A DNA stretch of 64,000 nt from Wurfbainia villosa (taxonomy: Eukaryota > Streptophyta > Magnoliopsida > Zingiberales > Zingiberaceae). The stretch spans positions 45,931,359-45,995,358 of the forward strand of contig CM046004.1 of the NCBI GenBank assembly GCA_025175895.1. The letters run 5' to 3'. The stretch's first letter is position 1. Each line of letters opens with the position of its first letter. Position numbers and translations under genes: made by a program. Positions 54,465 through 64,000 of the stretch are shown here, one piece after another. The notes under the pieces are model-generated. The model was not told the origin of the DNA. It worked only from the letters and a program-made list of their open reading frames with translations, and did not search any database.

Positions 54465-54950
54465 TTGAGCCCAGCTAGTCCACACAGAGAGCCTGCACCT
54501 ATGCCACCATTTTTTCTACTTTTGAGAAGGATGCAGGTACATCTGCCTATGATTTTGCCGAGTTTTGATCATGCCTCGAGGACATATATGTCGAGCAGTA
54601 GACGTAGAGGCAGTAATGGGAGGAGTAGAGCGCTTACACGCAAGCGGAGTTTGATGGCTTACGGGCACACTTCTAGCGGGCTAAGGAGTTGGATGATGAG
54701 GCTCGTATATACTTCCAGGAGGAGGCTGCCCATCGCTAGGAGGAGACTACCAACCGTCAGGAGGTCAGACAGCACATGCGTGCTCAGCAGTCACAGTGGG
54801 CCCGAGAGGAGGAGCACCGAGCAGCCACTGCATCCACAAGCTCTCAGATCGATCACATGTAATTGTGGCATCAACGGCTTAACACCATAGTTTCCCAGGA
54901 CCCCGTGATGCCGAGGTTACCAAAATTTCCACCTTGTCTACTATATTAGA
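54465..54950 (+). pseudogene. Remnant of Athila-type downstream ORF in H
   Basis: Only the C-terminal low-complexity and coiled-coil part aligns (to about 11755-12240). About 1.1 kb of the N-terminal two thirds is deleted between the spacer and 'cccagctagtccacac'. Several stops, for example where the first element has GAG or CAG codons. Confidence 0.75.
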
Positions 54951-55887
54951 GGTATGCTTCGCTTAAGTCGGGGGGACCCCATGTTTTGATTTATTTTGTT
55001 TCTAGCAGTCATTTTTTTCTGATATTTATATTTTAGTTATCATTCATCTGTTCATGCATAGAGTGTTTAGTTTCTTTCAGCACTTAGTTTTTGCTATCTA
55101 TAAGCTGCCTCAGTAGTATTTTTAATGTTTTCTTCATGAGTTGTTTCCATGGGTAGCTTAACTTCATTTTCCTCATGGTATTTTATTTTATTTGCTCTAA
55201 TGAATGTTCTAGACTTACCCTGGTTAGCTTTTATTTTACATCTACACATGACGAAGATTCTGAAAGGGAAAATCTAGTACGTACCTAGTTATGATTCATC
55301 TCAGTAGTGTAGTTACTTTGGAACCCATAGGTGACTCTAGATTTAGCATTTTAGTTACTGGAGATGCTTAGATTGTGGAAGCCCATTCAGAAAAATCAAA
55401 ATAAAAAAAAATGGAATATGTAAAGAAAAAAATAAAAAGAGAGTAACAAAAATTGATAAAAATTATGAGGGATAAAAAAATAATTGTCGTGGGTGGAAAT
55501 GGTTAGGTGCCCCTTTGAGACCGAGTTAGGTTACTGGGGAAACACCAATCAATTTCTATCAATACCGAGCATGCCTTTGAGACTTTGTGCTAGATCTAAG
55601 GAACGACTCTCGCTTTGGCCAGGTAAGTACCTAAGAGTCGGAGACCTTAGGAAAGCTATAGGAATGACGACTTAACTTACCATGGAACGAGTATCCCCTA
55701 AGAAGATTTGCTTAGCACGTGCATGAGAAACTAACTTAGTGAATTTTTAGAACATATCTATTTTTCTTTGATTAAAAATACCACTTGATAAATCTAGTTA
55801 ACATGCTAAGCATTAAACAATTTCATTTTAAAATTTCATGGCACTGAGGTTTGCTTGAGGACTCGCAAAGATTTAAGTTTGGGGGAT
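54951..55887 (+). other. H 3' UTR and PPT
   Basis: Aligns to 12241-13214. It includes the A/G-rich tract and ends with GTTTGGGGGAT before the LTR. Confidence 0.7.
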
Positions 55888-57281
55888 TGATGTGAGCAAA
55901 ACATATAGGATTTTAGGAGTAGTTTTCGCTCACATCCCATTGCATTTTATACTTGTTTCATGCATATCGTACTTTGTTTTCCATGAATTTTCTATTTTCT
56001 AGTTCGAAGATCTGCTCTTTGTACTTTTGTTTACTGGATAGCATTTCATCGAGAAAATGGCGCACTTTCGAAGCGAATGAAAGGCATTTGATAGCTGGAC
56101 ACAGAAGGGGACACGGTCAGGGCATATGGCTACACACGGTCGTGTCCGAGGCTCGAGATCAGCCACCACAATGCCTCACACAACCTGGACATGTGGAAAC
56201 ACACGGTCGTGTGGCACTGGACAATTTCGATGTCATTCAATTATTTTCCAAGTTTAGGGGAGATCTAGCCTGATGTCTTTATAAAGGAAGCTACTCCCAA
56301 ACCCTAGGGGGGCCATTTCGGCTGGGATGGTACATCGGTGTCCTAAAAAGCACCAGAAACTCACAACGGGGAGGAAGCTGCTCGAGATCCAAGTTTTGCA
56401 CCTCAACGCCAAAGAGAAGAGCCACATTGCACCATAATTTGCATTCTGTGCATCATTTATTTTGTATTTATGAATTTGGTCATGCCTTGTGTTTCTCTTC
56501 TTGTATTCATGGAGTAGATTCTCCTATTATAGGATTAGGGAGTAGTTTGTGTGCGTAGAACATGTTATTTAAAATATTATGTCTGTTCTTGAATTCATAT
56601 TTGCAATTGGTGATTGTGTAGATCTATAGCTATTTGTTTTGGTCTTCTATTTACTGTGCGAAGCCGATATGAGGGGTGATAGCCCTCATATCTAAGATTT
56701 AGTAGAATTAAGGAGGAACCTAGGGGTTGGCTTCATCTCTGATAACCATAGATAGAAGGGTGTGATAGAGTCAGAAATGATACATGTTACAAATCGTCAT
56801 AGGGATTGATTCGACATCCTTGTACTGCCTATCCCATATTAAAGCCAGGGGTCGACCTGGTAATGAAGAGGTAGATTTTGATAGACACGAAAGCTCATCG
56901 GGGGAGTCTATGATGTCACTTCCACAAAACCGTAGCTAGAAGTCTAGACAACACCCAATTGGTAGCGTGTTCTATGAGGCACAAGCGAAACCGAAATCCT
57001 AGAATGCCCTCAAAGGACTCGTAGCAACCCTTCTCTTCCTCCGTGTGACACCATACTAGGTTCGGACCACCGATGACCTAACAACCGCAACCCGTTAGAT
57101 TTACCTTTCGAATAGCCGCAATCCACTGAGCAAACAATAATTGGATCTCAGTCCCTATGGGATCGATAATCTATTTATTATTTGATGACATCTGTGCACT
57201 TGCGGGCGTTGAGCGTGAGCGCATGGTTCAAGTACTCGACGGTCCCCATCACGAGATTTGAGGTCACGTTCATGTGCATCA
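55888..57281 (+). repeat. 3' LTR of gypsy remnant H
   Basis: 1,394 bp, TGATGTGAGC to GTGCATCA; TATA TTTATAAAGG (about 56277-56286). It gives the clean reference ends for this LTR family. Confidence 0.88.
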
Positions 57282-58679
57282 TCTAATAGGATATGTCTTC
57301 AGCCTGATAGATATTCATTTCTCTTATCTGACCATGATGACGTTATGCTTGTTGAGTTAAACGAGCCTACATCCTATCAGGAAGCTGTGATGAGCCCAGA
57401 TTCTGAGAATTGGCTAGAGGCCATGTGGTCTGAAATGGAATCTATGTACACAAACCAAGTATGGACTTTGGTTGATCGACTTGAAGGGGTCAAACCCATT
57501 GGGTGTAAGTGGGTCTTTAAGAGAAAGACTGACATGGACGGTCTTATGCACACCTATAAAGGGAGATTGGTAACTAAAGGTTTCAAGCAGATTCCTGGTA
57601 TTGACTATGATGAAACTTTTTCACCAGTTGTGATGTTTAAGTCTATTTGGATCATGTTTTCTATTGCAGCTTACCACGATTGTGAGATCAGGCAAATGGA
57701 TGTCAAAATTGCGTTTCTGAATAGAAACCTACTCGAGGATGTGTACATGACACAACCTGAAGCTTTTGTAGATCCAAAGCATACTGGAAAGGTATGCAAG
57801 TTGCAAAAGTCTATTTATAGTTTAAAGTAAGAATCTAGAAGCTGGAATCTTCGATTTGATGATGCGATCAAAAAGTTTGGTTTCATAAAGATTGAAGATG
57901 AACCCTATGTCTACAAGAGGGTTAGTGGGAGAATATTGATTTTTCTCATCTTGTATGTAGATGACATACTACTCATTGGAAATGATATCGCTATGCTGCA
58001 GTCTGTAAAGACTTGGCTTGGGATCTATTTCTCAATGAAAGACTTTAAAGAAGCAGCCTATATATTAGGCATCAAAATCTATAGAGATAGATCTAAGAGA
58101 CTTCTTGGCCTAAGTCAGAGTACATATATTGATAAGGTCCTTAAATGTTTTGCCATGCAGAATTCCAAAAAGGGATTTCTACTAATGTCACATGTGTGAG
58201 TCTTTCGAAGACTCAATGTTCCTCTTCTATAAAGGAGAGAGACCGCATGGGTCAGATCCCTTATGCATTTGCTATATGGTCTATCATGTACGTCATGCTT
58301 TGTACTCGCCCAGATATCTCGTATGCTTTGAGCATGATGAGAAGATATCAGTCAGATCTAGGTGAAAATCACTGGACAGCTGTCAAGAACATTCTTAAGT
58401 ACTTACAAAGGACGAAAGAATATTTCTTGATATTCGGGGGCAATGAGGAGCTAGATGTAAAGGGTTATAGTGATGCAAGTTCCAAACCAATAGGGATGAT
58501 TTTAGATCACAGTCAGAGTATGTATTTTGCCTGAATGGTGGCGATGTGAGATGGAAGAGTTTGAAGCAAGACACAGTCGCAGATTCTACAACAAAAGTGG
58601 AGTATATTACTGCATCTGATGCGGCAAAGGAGGCTATTTGGATTTGTAAATTAATCACTGAACTTGGGGTGGTTCCTAG
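57282..58679 (+). pseudogene. Copia pol fragment G (RT and RNase H)
   Basis: Starts in the integrase-RT linker (RICLQPDRYSF), then EPTSYQEAV, KPIGCKWVFKRK, DYDETFSPV, FLNRNLLEDVYM (FLNGNL expected), CKLQKSIYSLK and a TAA at 57828-57830 (CAA expected). RT continues with FLILYVDDILLIGND, LGIKIYRDRSK, a TGA at 58198, AMWSIMYVMLCTRPDISYA-type sequence and RNase H up to AAKEAIWI, where the gag-only element is inserted (58680). YVDD is intact. It is closest to the A-family pol but clearly a different family. The 5' half is missing because H is inserted at 57281 and the left side of H is deleted. Confidence 0.87.
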
Positions 58680-59339
58680 TGTTGGTGCAATCGGCCCAGC
58701 AGTACCTTGATGGTATTTTGATGATAGACAAAACTCATGACATGGGATTGTCATGGGAAAGTACAACATGGTGTTGGCATGGAAAATCCAAGCATGGAGC
58801 TTGGTGTGGGAAAGTCCAACATGGGGTTGGCATGGAATATCCAAGCATGGAGCTTGGTGTGGAAGTCCAAGGGGGAAGCCTTGGCATGGGAAAGTCCAAA
58901 GCATTGCGAAGTCGTGCACTTGGTGCCTGGCATGGGAAATCCAAAGCATTGCGAAGCCGTGTGCTTGGCGCATTTGGGAAGTCTTGAGAACTTGGCAAGT
59001 TCACTAGGCTCGGGTCCTTGAGTCAGTGAAGGATGGCATTGCGAAGCCGTGCACTTGGTGCATCTGAGGGACCGCCGGACGGGGAGCGAATGGAGTGAAC
59101 CCAAAGGGAAGCATACTTCTAGGGAATGAGACGCGAAGGATGGCGTTCCGAAGTCGTGCGCTTGGCGCATCCGAGGGACGTAGGCCGAGGGAAGAGAGCT
59201 TTGGTGGGAAACTCCATGAGGGATAAGGTGGACTTGGCCAAGTGGCTAAGACTGAGTGTCGGAGGCTCAAACATGATGTTTGAGGGTTTACCCGACGGTC
59301 GGATGCTCAAACAACTTGGTGTTTGAGGTTTTGCCCGAC

Positions 59340-59560
59340 ATCAGTCAACTGGCATGGGTGCCGGTTCGACTGATCCAAGTCGACTAGAGTTTGACTGGTG
59401 TAAGGCTAGGGTTTTGTGCTTGGCGGTCACGCCATGGATGCTGATCGGCCGAGGGATGGCAATGATCGATGGGAGTGTCGCGAGCAGACGCTCCGTGAGC
59501 CGTGGCGGGCCGATCTTGAGTCACCGATCGTGATGGGCATCATCGATCGGTAGGTGATCC
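59340..59560. promoter_or_regulatory. Palindromic block in U3 (copy 2)
   Basis: CAGTCAACTGG, GTCGACTAG and several (C)GATCGAT/CGATCG words within 220 bp, about 100-320 bp upstream of the TATA box. In this family CGATCG has partly replaced the GTCGAC seen in D, E and B. Confidence 0.55.
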
Positions 59561-59662
59561 GTTGGAACTTGTCCGACGTGGATCCGCCGCTTGTGAGGCA
59601 ATACAGTGGGCTGATCGGGGCATTTTGGCAGCTCGCATTGCGCGAAAACAGCTCGATGCAGG

Positions 59663-59670
59663 TTATAAAT
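59663..59670 (+). promoter_or_regulatory. LTR TATA box (copy 2)
   Basis: TTATAAAT, matching the position of TTATAAAAGG in copy 1; about 480 bp of R-U5 follow. Confidence 0.62.
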
Positions 59671-60151
59671 GGAGCTCGAGATGGAGGTTTTTGCCAAGGT
59701 TTTTGTGGAGCTATTGGAGGGGAATTGCTGCTGCATTCCAGTCCTTCAAGAGCCAATCAAAGCAAGCAACAAGCAAAGCAATCAAAGCAATCGATGAAAG
59801 TTTTCTTTTGTATTGTATTTGTGTATTTGCTTGTATTTCTATATTACATTGTAATTGCTTGTGAGAGGTTTCTCCACCTCCGATGTGTTGTCGTGAAGGA
59901 GTGTTATAGTTAGTGTCGTGCGCATAACTAGAGCTCGGTGAGCTCGCCCGTGGAGTAGGAACCATTCGGTTCCGAACCACGTATATCTTGTATTGTGTGA
60001 TTGTGTATTGTTGTTAGTTTCATTATTATTGTTATTCCGCTGCGCTAACGACAATCGTAGACAAGCAACGCAAGAAGAACGAACGAATTACGACATCCAA
60101 CGAACGAGGGCTATTCACCCCCCTCTAGCCGGCCAATCGATCCCCTACAAG

Positions 60152-60164
60152 TGGTATCAGAGCC
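60152..60164 (+). other. Primer-binding site, tRNA-iMet
   Basis: TGGTATCAGAGCC, perfect match, 2 nt after the LTR. Confidence 0.93.
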
Positions 60165-60206
60165 GAGGTTGCTCTTCAAGGACTAACCGCCGCGAGAGCA
60201 CTACAA

Positions 60207-61788
60207 ATGGTCGGCTTCGTCTATCCACCAAAATTTGATGGAGATTTTGCTTGGTGGAGGAAACGGATGGAGGTATATCTCGAAACCGATTTTGATTATA
60301 TGATTATTATAGAAAATGGTTTTGAGATGCCTAGGGACAAACACAACAAGCCCATTGAAAAATCAAAGTGGACCCAAGACCAAATCAAAGACTTCAAGAC
60401 AAATCTCAAGGTAATCAAGTTGATTAGTGATTTGTTGCCTAACACTATTTGGTCTAGATTGGGTGATTATAGGGATGCAAGGGAATTATGGAATAAGGTA
60501 ATGAAATTACAAGAAAATTCCCAATCAGCACAAGTAGAGGAGAATACCGAAGAAGAAGCACCTACAACATTTGAAGATGTTGATGATTTGGTGGAGACCT
60601 CCACCTCTAGCATTGAGGGGGAGGAAAGGCAATCTTCCATCCCGGAGCAAGAACAAGAAGCATCCACATCCGGAAGAAGTGAAGATCATGAAGAGGCCTC
60701 CACCACCTCCCTAGGTAACTCAAGTGTTATTATTTTAAATAAAAATCACATAATATGCTTTGAGTGTAGGGAGAAAGGGCATTACAAGAGCAAATGCCCT
60801 AAAATGGCTAAGAAGAAGGCATCGACACCAAAAGTCAACCCAAAGTCAAACGATGCCGGTGTTCCCAAAATCAAGAGCAAAGAGCACATTGTGTGCTTCA
60901 AATGCAATCAAAAGGGACACTACCGAAGCCAATGCCCTAGGGGGAGGAAGAAAGGGCAAGAAGGTGCAATTCATGTAGGGGGAGCTCCTAAAGCTAACCC
61001 TAAGGTACATTTAGTTAATGCACCTTTAATTCCTAAAGTCAAAAAGCATGCTAAAAATTATTTTAGTTCTCTTGCTATTATCAATGAAAAGTATGCTAAG
61101 AGAAATAATAAGGTGTATTGTCTAGGTGCCAAGCATGTTCATATAACTAAGGACAAACCTAGGACTTAAAACACTAGATCTATCCTACCTAGGAAATCAA
61201 TTAGAAGAATTGAAGAGAATTTGGGTATTAATCCCAAGAAATCTAGGCATATGCCTAAGAAGAAAACCAACTCCCAAAAACCAAATGAAAATTCAAAATT
61301 GAGGAAATTGGAGTTAGAAAACCAAGTCTTGAGATCAAGACTTGAGAGAATGGAGAAAACCCTTAGAATCATAGAAAACTCAATTCTAGGGTCAAATACC
61401 CAAAAGTCAAGACCTAAGGTTAACAAACGGTCTAAGGGCAAGGAGGGTTTGGGTCACAAACCTATGTCCTACCATAATGTTCCATTTAATTATGGAACCA
61501 CATCTAGGTCTAGGAAAACCAAGGCTAATAGGGAAGCCATCCCTAAGTCTAGCCATGGTATGTGTTTAGTGGCTAACACCTCAAAGAAATCAAATGTAGC
61601 CACTAAGAAGGTCAATGGAGGAGTCACCTCTAGAGTTGACACAAGTAAGACCCATTTGACTAAGGCGTCAAAGCCAAAAAGGGTCATTAGAAAGGTATCT
61701 AGGGAAGTTATCCCTAGGGAATACCTTGTTAACCCAAGGAGCTCCAATAGGTATTGGGTTCCTAAAAGCGTGATTGATTTACGCTAGA
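60207..61788 (+). pseudogene. Gag of the gag-only element, one nonsense codon
   Basis: ATG 60207, 42 nt after the PBS. The frame runs to TAG 61786-61788 with a single TAA at 61167-61169; copy 1 has a His codon there, so the family ORF is one Gag of about 526 residues. Order: Gag core (PPKFDGDFAWWRKRMEVYL; WTQDQIKDF; ARELWNKVM), acidic Glu/Ser/Thr linker (residues 105-175), two CCHC zinc knuckles CFECREKGHYKSKC and CFKCNQKGHYRSQC (about residues 187-245), a basic stretch, a short coiled coil (KLELENQVLRSRLERMEKTL, about residues 370-390) and a C-terminus ending RYWVPKSVIDLR. The WVPK end is where Sirevirus Gag meets pol, as in B near 44530. It should form capsids and bind RNA; no enzyme follows. 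Two knuckles instead of one is a distinguishing trait. Confidence 0.9.
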
Positions 61789-63361
61789 TGGGTTAGGGTG
61801 TGTCAACCCTAAATGGATGGGTAGTTAACCTAACCATAGTAGAGTTGACACATTAGGATGTGCCAATGTGTTTGAGAAGTCTAAAAATGATTAAATTGGC
61901 ACAATTAGGTTTTAGAGGTATTGGTGTGCCATTTTGGGTTTTTGGCACACTAGGGAAATGAATGACATTAAGGCAAAATGAATTTAATTCCTAGAAATGG
62001 CAAATTAATTTTAACACTTAGGTATTCTATACCTTAGTATATTTTACTTGCCATACTTTGTTTGCCTTGCCATGTCATGACATCATTTTCATTTTTATCA
62101 ATAAAATGTCATGATCATGTTTAGATTTATGTTTAGATGTCATGTATGCTTAAGTTTCATTCACATGCCATGACATCATGATATTGGCATATGTTTTTAT
62201 CTATATCATATCTATGCCATAATCATATCATGCATGAATTAAAATGGAGTTAAGGACTATGGCATAATTTAATGGGAATCAAATAATATTGCCTAGAAAT
62301 ATGCATGAGACCATTTTAAAGAACAAAAACCCACATCTCACTAGATTAATTGTCTTGAATGTGTTTTTACACATCTAGATATAAGTGAGATGTTTAAGGA
62401 AAAGAAATTAAAGGTTTTGAAAACTTTTTGAAAACATTTTGAAAAACCTTGGTGAAGCCTATCTTTTGATAGCTATCACCATTGAATGGGATGATACAAA
62501 GAGGGCTCTTTATTGAAGCTTTTCTAAACTTTTGAACTTTGTATCAATCTCCTAATTTAGTGGGTAAAATAATTTTCCAATATTTTTCACCCATAGTGTT
62601 TAGGATAAGTGTTATACGTATGCATTTTCAAGATTTTTAAAATTACGTATATTTACTTATGGATTTCGAAAATCCATTTCTGAAATGCTAAAAACTGCAA
62701 ATCTGATTATCGATCACGCCATGGATGGCAATGATCGATGTGGCAATGATCGATTGATTTCTGATGACGCCTAAGCCGATTCGGGTAAATCTTGTTGGTT
62801 AGGCCCATGTTCAGCTATGTTAAGGTCCCCTAACCACTCCTAACCCTAGGATATGCTTGGGAGAGCATTAGAGAGGGTGGAAATCCATTGGATATGGATT
62901 AGGAGTTGGGTTGAGGGTGAGTATCAATTTTAAGGTGGAAGAGAGTTCATTGTTGAACTTTGCCTTAATTTTGATTTGGTTAATGTTCCTATTGGCTTAG
63001 GGACTCTCCAAGGACATTGTTGGTGCAATGGTCAAGGGGGAGCAAGCCTCTAGGGGGAGGTATCCATCATGGGAAGATGGATGTGTATTTCCTCATGGGA
63101 GGAAAATTTGGTTGCCTCTCTTTAAGTGATATGGGATCACTAGAAAGATTGTAGGCATGTATTCCTCCAAGGGAGAGATTGTAAGATCTCATTGGGATAT
63201 GGGACATTCATACCCTTGAGGAGGACCTTTTTGATGTAATGTCAAAAATGGGGAGAAGTTACCAAGTTACCAATTAGGGTTCGTTGGAATTCTCATTGGG
63301 ATATGAGAATTGCCAATATGGGAGAATGGGTAGACTTGAGATGGTAGTTTTGTCAATCATC
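61789..63361 (+). other. Non-coding 3' internal region of the gag-only element
   Basis: 1.57 kb replacing pol; no sustained frame. It holds ATG/CATG-rich A/T sequence (62050-62250), an inverted-repeat module (62333-62393), CGATCACGCCATGG and GATCGAT words like those of U3 (62705-62760), a decoy LTR start (ATTGTTGGTGCAATGG at about 63019) with purine runs (63036-63060), and a further tract near 63246-63256. Confidence 0.75.
62333..62393 (+). other. ACATCTCACT/AGTGAGATGT inverted-repeat module
   Basis: Perfect 10-bp arms (62333-62342 and 62384-62393) around 41 nt. Two related modules are in B (43934-43990 and 31184-31247). Confidence 0.72.
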
Positions 63362-63374
63362 AAAAAGGGGGAGA
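63362..63374 (+). other. Polypurine tract of the gag-only element
   Basis: AAAAAGGGGGAGA one base before the 3' LTR. Confidence 0.85.
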
Positions 63375-63375
63375 T

Positions 63376-64000
63376 TGTTGGTGCAATCGGCCCAGCAGTA
63401 CCTTGATGGTATTTTGATGATAGACAAAACTCATGACATGGGATTGTCATGGGAAAGTCCAACATGGTGTTGGCATGGAAAATCCAAGCATGGAGCTTGG
63501 TGTGGGAAAGTCCAACATGGGGTTGGCATGGAAAATCCAAGCATGGAGCTTGGTGTGGAAGTCCAAGGGGGAAGCCTTGGCATGGGAAAGTCCAAAGCAT
63601 TGCGAAGCCGTGCGCTTGGTGCATTTGGGAAGTCTTGAGAACTTGGCAAGTTCACTAGGCTCGGGTCCTTGAGTCGGTGAAGGATGGCATTGTGAAGCCG
63701 TGTGCTTGGTGCATCCGAGGGACCGCTGGACGGGGAGCGAATGGAGTGAGCCCAAAGGGAAGCATACTTCTAGGGCATGAGATGCGAAGGATGGCGTTGC
63801 GAAGCCGTGCGCTTGGCGCATCCGAGGGACGTAGGCCGAGGGAAGAGAGCTTTGGTGGGGAACTCCATGAGGGATAAGGTGGACTTGGCCAAGTGGCTAA
63901 GACTGAGTGTCGGAGGCTCAAACTTGATGTTTGAGGGTTTACCCGACGGTCGGATGCTCAAACAACTTGGTGTTTGAGGTTTTGCCCGACATCAGTCGAC
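63376..64000 (+). repeat. 3' LTR of gag-only element copy 2 (first 625 bp)
   Basis: Starts TGTTGGTGCAATCGG and matches 58680-59350, lacking the 45-bp unit present at 58890-58945. It continues beyond the window. Confidence 0.92.

Larger units (their letters stand above)
54240..57281 (+). mobile_element. Gypsy element remnant H (3' part)
   Basis: Same family as 6592-24187. It begins just before the post-pol box (54301-54350), then an internally deleted downstream ORF, A/G tract (55398-55470), decayed hairpin, PPT (55877-55887) and a full LTR. gag, protease and 5' LTR are lost at the left deletion junction. The right end abuts copia fragment G; TCTAA (57282-57286) may be one TSD copy. Confidence 0.85.
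58680..60149 (+). repeat. 5' LTR of gag-only element copy 2
   Basis: 1,470 bp, TGTTGGTGCAATCGG to TCCCCTACA. Tandem U3 units 'ggaaagtccaacatgg' at 58757-58880. It differs from the 3' LTR by scattered substitutions and one extra 45-bp unit near 58890-58945, so the insertion is not very recent. GTCGAC/CGATCG block 59340-59560, TATA 59663, 'gtttctccacctcc' block 59868-59882, inverted repeat 'gtaggaacc..ggttccgaac' about 59955-59977. Confidence 0.9.
58680..64000 (+). mobile_element. Gag-only Sirevirus-like LTR element, copy 2 (3' LTR cut by window)
   Basis: 5' LTR 58680-60149, PBS 60152-60164, one gag ORF 60207-61788, 1.59 kb non-coding, PPT 63362-63374, 3' LTR from 63376. The internal region is 3,226 bp and holds no protease, integrase, RT or RNase H. 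This is the layout of TR-GAG type non-autonomous elements (terminal repeats plus gag). It is inserted into RNase H of G; CCTAG (58675-58679) is the left target copy. Confidence 0.92.

Noticed and set aside
60152..60164. Possible tRNA gene fragment
   Set aside because: Only the 13-nt primer-binding site complementary to tRNA-iMet; no tRNA body.
1..64000. Host protein-coding genes
   Set aside because: Every sustained open frame is accounted for by gag, pol or repeats of the named elements; no intron-exon structure of a host gene was recognised.

Overview
The window is plant nuclear heterochromatin made almost entirely of nested LTR retrotransposons. I find no host gene, tRNA or rRNA gene, or CRISPR array. 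The basis is: primer-binding sites matching plant initiator-Met tRNA (Ty1/copia) and tRNA-Asp (Ty3/gypsy, Athila/Tat type), polypurine tracts, TG..CA LTR ends, 5-bp target-site duplications (TSDs), and gag, protease, integrase, RT and RNase H motifs. A flowering plant is certain in practice; I do not name a species.

Layout. 1-2722 (-): edge-cut copy 1 of a gag-only, Sirevirus-like element, inserted in a gypsy LTR piece (2723-3092). 3093-4978 (-): 5' end of Sirevirus-like element D. 4979-24678 (+): 3' end and LTR of Sirevirus-like element E, split by a gypsy element (6592-24187, TSD TCTAC). The gypsy 3' LTR is itself split by full-length copia element A1 (13577-23195, TSD CGAGG). 24679-27181 (+): copia LTR F, carrying a solo Sirevirus-like LTR (24954-26009). 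27182-53440 (-): copia element C. Its PPT is split by Sirevirus-like element B (29328-48494, TSD TCTCC), whose integrase is split by copia A2 (33715-43123, TSD TTTCT) and whose gag end holds another solo LTR (44566-45649). 53441-54239: LTR debris and templated filler DNA. 54240-57281 (+): second gypsy remnant (H). 57282-58679 (+): copia pol fragment G. 58680-64000 (+): copy 2 of the gag-only element, complete except for its cut 3' LTR.

The coding regions are nearly all broken. Two families are non-autonomous by structure: the gag-only Sirevirus-like family (LTRs, PBS, one Gag ORF with two zinc knuckles, 1.6 kb non-coding, PPT, no pol) and the gypsy family (gag, protease and a downstream Athila-type ORF, with no RT or integrase). 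Both keep the cis signals needed to be copied by proteins from elsewhere.

The less expected signals are structural. A 60-nt module bounded by ACATCTCAC/GTGAGATGT occurs three times in two Sirevirus-like families. A TTGGA-CTCTC-TCCAA mini-hairpin occurs four times in the leaders of A1 and A2. LTR starts are duplicated together with a PPT in D and E. GTCGAC palindromes cluster upstream of the TATA box in several LTR families. A deletion junction has templated filler.
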